Below the pieces are notes generated by a model. The model searched no databases and was not told the origin of the DNA. It saw only the letters and a program-made list of their open reading frames with translations. A program made the position numbers and the translations under genes. A stretch of DNA of 18,930 nt from Blastocladiella britannica (lineage: Eukaryota > Blastocladiomycota > Blastocladiomycetes > Blastocladiales > Blastocladiaceae), in the NCBI GenBank assembly GCA_025349905.2, contig MU624883.1:1-18930 (forward strand), given 5' to 3'. Shown here piece by piece: positions 11,548-18,930 of the stretch. Every line of letters begins with the position of its first letter. The stretch's first letter is position 1.

Positions 11548-12379
11548 ATGTCGTCCAAGGACCTCTTGGCGAGCCTCGTACGTAATGGCAGTAACCAGAG
11601 TCCGGCTGTGCTTCAGAGTGACTTAAAGATTGTCAAAAATGAATAGATGCGGGCGGCAATGGGCAACTCTGCGCAATCCGTCTCGGACGACCAACTAGAA
11701 ATCCATGTCGCGAAGCTCATGGCACGAGGTACGCTCATTTTATTTATGTATTGGGTCGTCTTTATTCAATTTTTGGTAACTACAGAGGCTGCCGAGCGGC
11801 GAGCAAAGCTAGGTATATCTCGGCCAGCGGATTCCGAGCCAGCAAGTGCTCGCGCGTGCGTAGCACCTAAAAAAATCCATCCATTTATTCATACGCGGCC
11901 TGACAATGTGCAAAAACAGAAAGCCAAATCTCGGGTACCTCCAAAATGTCCTCAAGCAGACCCAAAGTCACAATGCGGTGGTCGCGAGCATGGAAGCGGC
12001 CGCATCATCATCGTCAGCAATCTCGCCGGAGGCCGCCCCGACGGCCTTGCAGCGGAGATCGAGATCTCCGTCGACCACCACTTTGCCGCGACCGCCCTCG
12101 AGCTCGGGAAGGAGGGAAAGATCCCGTGATCGTCCCACACGAGATGGGCATCATTCGAACTCTTTGAGCAGTGCCGGTAGCAGCAGCAACCGCGGGTCAC
12201 ACCAGGACCCAACGAGGAGGAGGAGGGACAGAAGCACCAGTCGCGATCGTCCAGCTCGGGATGCGCCGTCGCTTGCAAGATCAACGCGCCGGGCACCGGT
12301 CCCAATTCTCGCATCCGCGATTCATGCGCATCTCGGGACGCGTCCTCGCCGTGATAAAAGTGGGATGAAATATGAGTGA
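11548..12379 (+). CDS. RS-tail protein, possibly RNA-processing related
   Basis: Four exons are proposed: 11548-11577, 11647-11728, 11786-11855 and 11920-12379 (213 residues). Introns are 69, 57 and 64 nt; the third has a clear CTGAC branch. The N-terminal half is helical (HVAKLMAREAAERRAKLG), then a block KPNLGYLQNVLKQTQSHN rejoined by intron 3. From about residue 105 the chain is Ser- and Arg-rich with RS/RD/SR dipeptides (RRERSRDRP, RRRRDRSTSRDRP), typical of proteins working with pre-mRNA splicing factors. The splicing role is inferred from composition only and I cannot name the family. The first exon is the least certain part: an alternative start is the ATG at 11647, directly after the proposed intron 1. 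Intron 2 is in frame and stop-free. The gene is divergent from ATM/Tel1. Confidence 0.6.
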
Positions 12380-12533
12380 AATATGAACGAAAATCCTTGC
12401 ATCCCACTCGCCGTCACTGAGCTGCAATGCTTTTTGAAGCAAACAGCGCACTCTTGGTTGCCTGAGCTCTCTCGAATGCAATAACCCACCCTATTCCCCA
12501 GATATCCTCGTCTTGGTCGCTGGAAATTTATAA
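12380..12533 (+). promoter_or_regulatory. Intergenic region: 3' UTR of RS-tail gene, promoter of next
   Basis: 154 bp between two head-to-tail genes. No AATAAA or CCAAT is present. A TATAAATG run overlaps the proposed downstream start codon. The stretch must hold the poly(A) site of one gene and the promoter of the other, but no individual element can be assigned. Confidence 0.3.
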
Positions 12534-13731
12534 ATGATCTCGACAGCCGTGCCCTCTCGCGCGGAAACAAGCACCCCTGACGACTTTCCCGGCCATTTCA
12601 CTTGGCATCCGTCGCCAGCGGCACCTGCCATGGTCGCCCCCTCTGCTAAGAGCAATGTGTTTCACCGCACCCCTCGCCGCCGATCGGGTGTGCGGCGGCC
12701 AGCGCCGTCCACGCCCATCAAGCGCTCGGCCTCGGCCAAGATTCTGTCCACACCGAGTGACGACTTGGTCGCAACCACCGCCGAGACCCCCATGTCCATT
12801 CTGCGCCGGACCATGGAAGGCAGTCTTTTTCTGAAATCGCCAGCAGGCAAGCATTCCAGCGTGCACTCTGCGCGTCGATCTGAGCCGGACATTTTCCGTG
12901 GGCCGCTGCGCAGTTCGTTCCCTTTTTTCACTGATCTTGATTCATGCATTTCATACTTACCTTATACCTCAGCTCGATCCCTGCCGCTCATTGTTGCCTC
13001 TCAAGAGAGCATCTTGGAAAGTATTCAGCTCAAGAGGGAACTTGATGCCAAGAGTATTCTCTTCTTTTTTTTCCTGGATGCTCGCTGAGCAATGACTCAC
13101 CAACAGCAATAAATCTGTAGAGGAAGCCGAGAAGGAAAACACCAACCCGATGATCCACCGCCCGATTCCAGTGTACCCGACGTGCCAGATCCTGCGCCCG
13201 ACTCCACGCGTTCCGCTCGGACTGTTGGCCATGAACGAGCCGCTGGTTTCCTTGTCAATGGACTCCGATTATACGTCGACCAGTGCCCGCGTTGCCGCTG
13301 CCAAGGCTCCGTACGCCGGCCACCTCCCTCGCCACTCGCAATTCTCACCCGATCACGTCTTCACGTTCCCAAATGCCAGCGCCGGAACCGGCCGGACGCG
13401 CGTACAGGCGTGGCTGCAGCGGCGACCTTCCCTTCCCATGGGGTTTGTCGTCACGCCCGTTTCGCGGCAGCCATCGCCAAGCCCGCTGACTCCTCCTTTG
13501 GCGACGGATCACCGCTCCGAATGGCCGCTGGGTGGGGGTGGTGAAGACGGTCTTGTCCTCGGCGAGCTCGAGGACGCTTCCCACTACGACTTCTTTGAGA
13601 TCGAGCCCGACACTGTCGGTAATGGTGGGGATGCCGACATGACATCGGTCATGGCTGAGCTGAACCAGATGTTTGTCCGCGACCGCGAAGAGTGGCGCTG
13701 CTCCCAGTGGGCGACGCCGAGTCTTGTTTAA
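12534..13731 (+). CDS. Ser/Thr-Pro-rich protein with KEN box, possible cell-cycle regulator
   Basis: Unrecognised family. Three exons (12534-12912, 12973-13053, 13121-13731) give 356 residues; introns are 60 and 67 nt. The second join is the one that links the two open frames (DAK to KEAEKENTNP). The protein appears largely disordered, with many S/T-P sites, several matching the full CDK consensus with a following basic residue: RTPRRR (Thr46), STPIKR (Thr60), KSPAGK (Ser102). KENTNP at residues 158-163 fits the KENxxP form of the APC/C-Cdh1 degron. RVPLGLLAMN downstream resembles a destruction box with N one place late. The C-terminus is acidic, then ends in a conserved-looking helix (AELNQMFVRDREEWR). 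These motifs suggest a cell-cycle-controlled protein, which is inference. The start could instead be the ATG at 12630. Confidence 0.65.
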
Positions 13732-13943
13732 AAGTCTTGTTGAGTGTGAAAATCGAGAGTCGCGCCGCGTCCGCAGTGATTTGTACTTGTTCATAAAAAC
13801 GCCTTTTACATTGCCCTAACTTCGAACGCAACGCGTCAAGGGATTCTCCGCTGTGTAACCTCGGGCACCATACAAAAGGCGTACAGCAGGCCTACTTTAT
13901 ACAAGCCAGATACAGAAATCCAATAAGATATACTTTGTGCAAC
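13732..13943 (+). promoter_or_regulatory. Intergenic region upstream of the DUF2236 gene
   Basis: 212 bp. TTCATAAAAACG about 60 bp after the upstream stop may act as a poly(A) signal; a similar CATAAAAATC lies about 50 bp after the stop of the DUF2236 gene. A CCAAT pentamer at 13920-13924 is only about 20 bp before the downstream ATG, too close for a standard CCAAT box. Nothing else is recognisable. Confidence 0.3.
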
Positions 13944-15598
13944 ATGTCCCTTCTTCGCCGTACCGTGTCACCGCCGGAGGGCAATGTGAACTTGGCCTTC
14001 GGTGGCGTCACACTGCCATACAACTCGCGAACCATGCCTCGCATTGAAGATTTGGAGCTTTTGCGCACCATTGGAGACCCGTTGGCCGACAACTCGCTGG
14101 ACGTCTTGTTGCGCCGTTCCCATTCCGGAGATCCGGCATCGATGGCAAAGGGCGGGTGTCCCGCTGGGAACATGGTGCAGGCGCTTATGGCCAGAGTGGG
14201 CGAAATTACGAGACTGGAGAACCCTCTCCAGCCTGGACCCGAATTTTCGATCACTGACGTGCTCTCCAAATGTACCGACGAAGATGATCGGGCCATTTTG
14301 GCTATGTGGGAATCGGTTTCTACGGTCCCCACCTGGCTTGACTGGGAGGTATTATAGTTTATTTATTATTATTTCCCAACTGTCATTTCACATCAAATGG
14401 GAAAAACAAAACTTAGCTTCTCGAGCGTGGCCAAGATGCTTCGCACCGATATGCACCTCTGCTCTTGTATATCCTTGCCATGGGGTCGCTGGCGACCGGA
14501 TACGCGTCTTCGGTGATTGATCAGACCCTCGCTGCCACCGGCTACCTGTCGTCCAGCAGTCGCAGCTCGGTGATGCGCCGACTCGCCGAAACAGGCCACA
14601 TGACTGTGCTCATGGCCCGAGGCGTCAAGGCCATGAACGTCGGCGGCTGCGGGTGGAAGGCCGTCATCAATGTCCGCTATCTTCACGCGATGGGTACGAT
14701 ACATGCATTTCATATACAAGTGACTCTCGCTCACATACACATATAGTGCGCCGGCGCATCATGGCCAAGAGTCCGGCATTTGCTTCCCAGTATGGCATTC
14801 CGGTCAACCAAACCGACATGGTCAGCACCCTCTTTGCGTTTACAAGTAGCGTTGTGGTCCACCTCGAGACTTTCGGCGTTCCCATGAGCGATGAGCATTC
14901 TCGCGGCTACCTGCACCTGTGGGCGTATGCGGGCCACTTGCTCGGCGTGCGGACGGATCTCAACTACTTGATTCCGGTGGACGCGTTGACCCAGGCGATT
15001 GCAGCGGCGAAGCGAGCGGGATCCCCTGCTCCCGGCGCCATCACCCCGAACCCAATCCTGGCTACCGATCCGCTTGCGTTTGGGCACGTGCTGGGCACGG
15101 CGCTGCGCGAGCACCTCTTCTTTCCCTCGGACATGACCAAAGAGTTGACGTGCCGGCTCCTTGACGGGATAAGCGATCAGTTTCCGTTCAACATTCCGCT
15201 CTCGCGGTTGCAGACGGTGCTTTACCACTTGTTACGTGCGTCCACTCTCCTTTCCTTTTTTCTTCGCCGTCCTCACTTCTATATATTTTATAACAGAAAA
15301 CACGAACGTTGACGTGAAAGCAACGTACGGCGTTCCAAAGCCGACGCTCTACGACCAAATCGAGTGGAAGGTCGTCCTTCTCCTCATGTTCGTGCTGATC
15401 CGCGTCCTGGAGTTGATGCCTCGCCAAGTGCGGGCACTTGTGGACAATCACGCGGAACTGGTGAGCGACGCCATGTTTGCGCACCATGTTGGCAAAGTCC
15501 CTATCGACGTGGTGAGGCGCGCGATCCGCTCCCGCGACGGGCGGGAGATGCGTGCGGCGTCCGAGAGCTTTGGGTGGGCCATGCGTCCGGTTGAGTGA
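13944..15598 (+). CDS. DUF2236 / mpaB-like oxygenase (rubber-oxygenase fold)
   Basis: Four exons (13944-14348, 14417-14693, 14747-15235, 15297-15598; introns 68, 53 and 61 nt) give 490 residues. The order of family blocks is clear: WLDWELLERGQDASHRYAPL, the hydrophobic LLLYILAMGSLATGY, GGCGWKAVINVRYLHAMVRR, YGIPVNQTDMVSTL and YLHLWAYAGHLLGV. The RxxH pair Arg222/His225 corresponds to the arrangement in latex-clearing protein, where the His is the axial haem ligand. Fungal members include MpaB, an ER-bound oxygenase that cleaves a prenyl side chain oxidatively in mycophenolic acid synthesis. Substrate here is unknown and no biosynthetic neighbours are present. A hydrophobic stretch near the C-terminus (VVLLLMFVLIRVLEL) could be membrane-associated. 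The ATG at 13944 is the first in frame. Confidence 0.87.
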
Positions 15599-15834
15599 TC
15601 TCCTCAATGTGGCACCTTCGACGTCTGATTGAGCGTCTCCTTTCCATTTGCATAAAAATCTCCTTTTCTTGTTTACCAATTTCTGGCCATTCGCCGTCCT
15701 CCACCGCCTCTGATCGCAGTGGGCCTGGCATCTCTCAGGGAAAATACCGAAGCAACTCGCCGCCCGCCCGCCCGACAACGGAAGTAAAATAACCATTTAT
15801 AACAGTTAGAATTGTATAGAGTATCACAAAAACC
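15599..15834 (+). promoter_or_regulatory. Intergenic region upstream of the Sac phosphatase gene
   Basis: 236 bp with no credible gene. It has CATAAAAATC as a possible poly(A) signal for the DUF2236 transcript, a CCAAT pentamer at 15676-15680, a short CCCGCC repeat (around 15759-15774), and an AT-rich stretch (CCATTTATAACAG) about 30-45 bp before the start codon that could work as a TATA-like element. Confidence 0.35.
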
Positions 15835-18800
15835 ATGCACTTGTCGTACCCGGCCTACCCGAACCCGAGCCGCCGCACCGCGCGCAGCGGTCACTTGCTC
15901 ACGGAGCCTCTGGTGCAAACTTCTCCTCCGTCTCCTGGAAATATTGGTTCATCGCCACCGCCGCCGCTTGCATCATGTTGCACATTGACGTTTCGCGACG
16001 ACTACCAGCTCACGATTGGCACCGACGGCTCGTTTTCCACCGACCGCCATCCCGAGTACACCAGTAACGCGCAGCGCATTCCGTTTCTTGCATTTCTGGG
16101 CGTGCTTCCCGTCGCTCGCGGTATGGCGACAACGCGGGTTCCCCGTTTTCATGGTACTTAACACGTGTATATGTGATAGATATACGCGCCGTCATCCTTG
16201 TCGTGGAGCAGGAGGCCATCAATTACGACTTGTCGATTTACCGCATTACGCGGGTGGTGGCCCACCAGATCGGATCGTACTTGCTCGAAGCTACCAGCGA
16301 CAGTGACGACGAGGACGCGAGCGCAGGATCTACTGCTGCTGCTTCGACAACCGCCGCTTCTTGGGCTGCAACCTTGTCTTCGGCTGCCGTGTACAGCATG
16401 GCTGGGATCCGCGGAATGGGCAGCACCATCAAGTCGTCGATCGAGGCGGCCACGGCGGGCGAGGTACATATATACTTTTATCTTTATGCTGCTCAGGTAT
16501 ATTGACGTAAAAATGAAATAAGTCGCTCAAAGACCCACACCGAACCATGCGCGATCTCGCCCAACTTTTGTCATGCGGTCATTTTTACCACAGCGAGCGT
16601 GACTTGACGCAGCCGCTCCAGATTGGCCACCACGAGCGCTGGGACTGGTCCAAATTGCGGGCCGATATGGCCTGGAACTACCAGCTGGTGAGCTGGGTCC
16701 CCGAGGAAGCGCGGTTACGGGCGATGCCGATCATCATGGGGCATATCGCGTACTTTGCAGCCGACAAGCCCGAGCCGTACCGCGTGCTGCTGATTGCGCG
16801 GCGCGTGAGCACCCGCGGCGGGAGGCGGTACCTTCACCGTGGGCTGGACGAGGCAGGGAATGCCGCTAACGCGGTTGAGATTGAGCAGATCGTCACTGCT
16901 TTTGTACGTCCTTCCTTTGTTGCAGTACGGCGCTGAGTACTCATTGTTAAAAAAAATTGTAGAGCCCGGAATCCGTCCAACGATCTGCCCACCTGCAACT
17001 GCGCGGTTCCGTCCCGCTGCTATGGTCGCAGCCAGGCCTATCGCCCAAACCCGACATTGTGCTGATGCCAGTCCCCGCCACCACCCACCGAGCAGCGATG
17101 CGGAACCATTTCGCGCACATCACGACGACACTCGGGACCCGCCGGATCCGCGTGGTCAATTTGCTCGAGTTCACCGGCCGCGAATCGGTTCTGGGGTCGG
17201 CATTTCGGGAAACCCTGGCGAACCTGGCGCCATCAGGAGTCAGTTACACCGAGTACGATTTCCACCGCGAGACCGCAGGGCGCCAGTTTGAGAATATCAC
17301 CAAGCTGGTGGAAATGCTCGAGGGCGAGCTGGAGCAGGAGGGCACGTGGTGGACTGCCGAACCGATTGGTCGCGGCGGGGCTGGTGTTGGGACTGCTGTT
17401 GCTGCCGTCAAGTCTCCAGTGTCATCGCCAGAAGGCTTGACGTCGACGACAGAGGAAACTGAGGCCGAGGGTCAGCAGCGCAAGCAACGAACTCCGCGCG
17501 GCGAGGTGGACGAAAATGGCGTGGAGATTTTGCAGCGGCAGGTGGGCATTGTGCGCACCAACTGCCTCGACTCGCTCGATCGGACCAATGTGGTTCAGGT
17601 ATGCATTTGCCTTTTCGGTATATTTATTTTGGTCCTCGCGACTGACTCTTGTGTGATAGACATGCATTGCACGAAGGGTGCTGGCCACCCAAATGCGGCG
17701 CATGGGGATCGAGGTGACTCCCGAGTGCGAGAAACGTCACGCTGAAGGTTCGTTTTCTCCTCTCTTAACTACGCCCACTCTGTAGTTGGTTTGATAAACG
17801 TTTTTGCAGCCTGGGCCAATCTTGGGGATGCGCTGTCACAGTGCTACACGGGCACAGCGGCGCTGAAATCCGATTTCACACGAACTGGCAAGCGCAACGT
17901 GCAAGGAGCAGCCCAAGACATCAAAAAGTCGGTCGAGCGCGCTTACCGCAACAGTGTTCGCGACTCTTACGACCAGGTATACATCCATTTTATTTGCGCA
18001 TGCGATGTCCAGCCTGCTGACAAAAAAAAAAAAAAAAAAATGAACTAGGCCATCATGGACTTGCTGCTGGGCCGCCGGTCATGGCTCCCACCCGTACTGC
18101 ACACGCACCTCGGGATCCAGTCGCTGTTCACCGACCCCGTGATTGCGACATGGACCGGCGCCGTCACCGACACCTCGACTCCCTCGGTCGAGTCTCCGGG
18201 AGCAGCGGCAGCGATCACGCCGGACACGTACCTGATACTGTACCGGCACCGACTTCGGCTGGTCCCGATGGTATCCGCGGGTCCCGATATGGCGGCGCCA
18301 CCCGTGGACCTGGACTTGAGAGGGATCGTGGCGATCCGCACGCCAATGGACCCGCTCACGGGCGCCACGTGCGCGCAGCTGACGCTGGACTCGTCGACGG
18401 CGCTCCGGCCGTGCTTGCACTTGGCGGCGGTGATAGTGGCGCCGCCGGCGGGGCTCGTTCCCCCTGTTGTGCCGACGGCGGAACCAGCTGCACGGCCGGG
18501 GACGCCGCTTACTATGTCGCAAACCACCGTTACGCCGCCCACAACACCGGAGACGGCTGGTGCCGAAATCCGCCGCCCAGCTAGCACGCCGCCCTCCGGC
18601 GGCACCGGGTCACCGACCGGCGGTCGCGGCCGGTTTGGTGGTGGGGGCATGTTCAAGCGCGCCATGTCGGCGTTCTCATGGAACTCGGCCGCGGCCTCCG
18701 CCGTCGCAGCAGTATCTGCCGCGGGCGCGCCTCCATTACCAGGCACGCCGACTGTTGCTGCTGCTGAGCCGGTCGAGTCTCCGGCTCAGGTAGCCGCGCG

Positions 18801-18900
18801 GGTTGCGACGGAAGCCAAGCGCGCGATGGTGGCGGCCTTTGTATCCGCAGTGGTGCAGACGGCGCGGGACGAGTGTTGGTGGGAAGTGCAGCAGACATAA
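15835..18900 (+). CDS. Sac-domain phosphoinositide phosphatase
   Basis: Seven exons: 15835-16120, 16180-16463, 16523-16903, 16963-17598, 17660-17747, 17786-17976, 18049-18900 (905 residues). Sac phosphatases remove phosphate from inositol lipids such as PI4P on internal membranes. The N-terminal Sac fold shows FLGVLPVARDIRAVILV, GHFYHSERDLTQPLQ, RRYLHRGLDEAGNAANAVEI and LRGSVPLLWSQ. The active site CLDSLDRT gives Cys518 and Arg524 of the CX5R(T/S) motif; most relatives have Cys where Ser521 stands. Then WANLGDALSQCYTGTAALK and DFTRTGKRNVQG follow. An alanine/serine/acidic insert lies at about 130-190 and a Gly/Thr/Glu-rich one just before the active site. The 283-residue last exon has a possible beta-rich region (TYLILYRHRLRLV), then a Pro/Gly/Ala-rich tail. 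The paired C-terminal membrane helices of Sac1 are absent, as is a 5-phosphatase domain, so this may be a Sac2-like or fungus-specific form. Confidence 0.92.
17748..17785 (+). other. 38-nt intron 5 of the Sac gene, with a competing in-frame acceptor
   Basis: Donor GTTCGT, branch-like CTTAAC, acceptor TGTAG at 17785. At 38 nt it is the shortest intron in the window. A second acceptor, TTTTTGCAG at 17809, would make a 62-nt intron in the same frame and remove eight residues (VGLINVFA). I prefer the shorter intron because relatives have hydrophobic residues just before the Trp-Ala...Gly-Asp block. Confidence 0.6.
18022..18040 (+). repeat. A19 homopolymer inside intron 6 of the Sac gene
   Basis: Nineteen consecutive A lie directly after CTGAC, the likely branch site, and just before the acceptor TGAACTAG (intron 17977-18048). 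The space between branch and acceptor, often pyrimidine-rich, is here almost pure A. Length may be miscounted by sequencing, but this does not affect the coding sequence. Confidence 0.85.
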
Positions 18901-18930
18901 CGAATTAGACTTGCACTCCATCCCAAAAAA
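18901..18930 (+). other. Start of the Sac gene 3' flank
   Basis: Thirty bases after the TAA stop codon, ending in AAAAAA at the window edge. Too short to assign a poly(A) signal. Confidence 0.3.

Noticed and set aside
11548..11646. Short upstream ORF of 32 codons ahead of the RS-tail protein.
   Set aside because: Possible, but a GTACGT donor and TAG acceptor allow it to be exon 1 plus an intron. I kept it as a first exon with moderate confidence; a uORF is not excluded.
12053..12070. Inverted repeat CGGAGATC-GA-GATCTCCG.
   Set aside because: Short, within coding sequence of the RS-tail protein, with no tract or partner site suggesting a terminator or binding site.
16173..16505. Separate small genes for each open frame between 15835 and 18900.
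   Set aside because: They join by GT-AG introns into one continuous Sac-domain protein with family motifs in the correct order.
1..18930. A defence island, mobile element, biosynthetic cluster or other dedicated multi-gene system.
   Set aside because: Every gene reads as an ordinary eukaryotic housekeeping or unknown gene with introns. No transposase, reverse transcriptase, terminal repeats, CRISPR-like repeats or functionally linked gene set is visible.

Overview
This window looks like nuclear DNA of a GC-rich eukaryote with compact genes, most likely a fungus and possibly an early-diverging zoosporic one (Blastocladiomycota-like). That placement is inferred from gene content and style, not from a marker gene. 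Coding regions are interrupted by short introns of 38-76 nt with GT donors, AG acceptors and usually a CTNAC/CTGAC-like branch site. I placed 20 complete introns and one running off the edge, and checked that every splice keeps the reading frame. Intergenic gaps are 34-236 bp, so no gene-free stretch exceeds 300 bases. I saw no rRNA, tRNA, CRISPR array, transposon or insertion sequence.

Layout, left to right: (1) 54-368, minus strand, the 5' exon of a Ser/Thr protein kinase whose remainder lies off the left edge. (2) 562-2013, plus strand, a predicted two-membrane-segment protein of unknown function (441 aa). (3) 2048-11490, minus strand, a complete ATM/Tel1 checkpoint kinase in five exons (3057 aa), with a candidate N-terminal TAN motif, FAT, PI3K-like kinase and FATC regions. 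(4) 11548-12379, plus strand, a small protein with an RS-rich tail (213 aa). (5) 12534-13731, plus strand, a probably disordered protein (356 aa) rich in Ser/Thr-Pro sites with a KEN box. (6) 13944-15598, plus strand, a DUF2236/mpaB-like oxygenase (490 aa). (7) 15835-18900, plus strand, a Sac-domain phosphoinositide phosphatase (905 aa).

Two gene pairs are divergent: kinase/membrane protein (193 bp between start codons) and ATM/RS protein (57 bp). One pair is convergent, with only 34 bp between stop codons (membrane protein/ATM). The last four genes lie head to tail on the plus strand. The genes do not form an operon or an obvious system. Their functions are DNA-damage signalling, probable RNA processing, possible cell-cycle control, a haem-oxygenase-like enzyme and lipid signalling, which looks like ordinary eukaryotic gene order. 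The points most worth a second look are the ATM N-terminus rebuilt by removing a stop-free intron, the KEN-box/CDK-site protein, the Sac phosphatase without obvious membrane anchor and with a Ser variant in its active-site motif, and a choice of two in-frame acceptors in the Sac gene.
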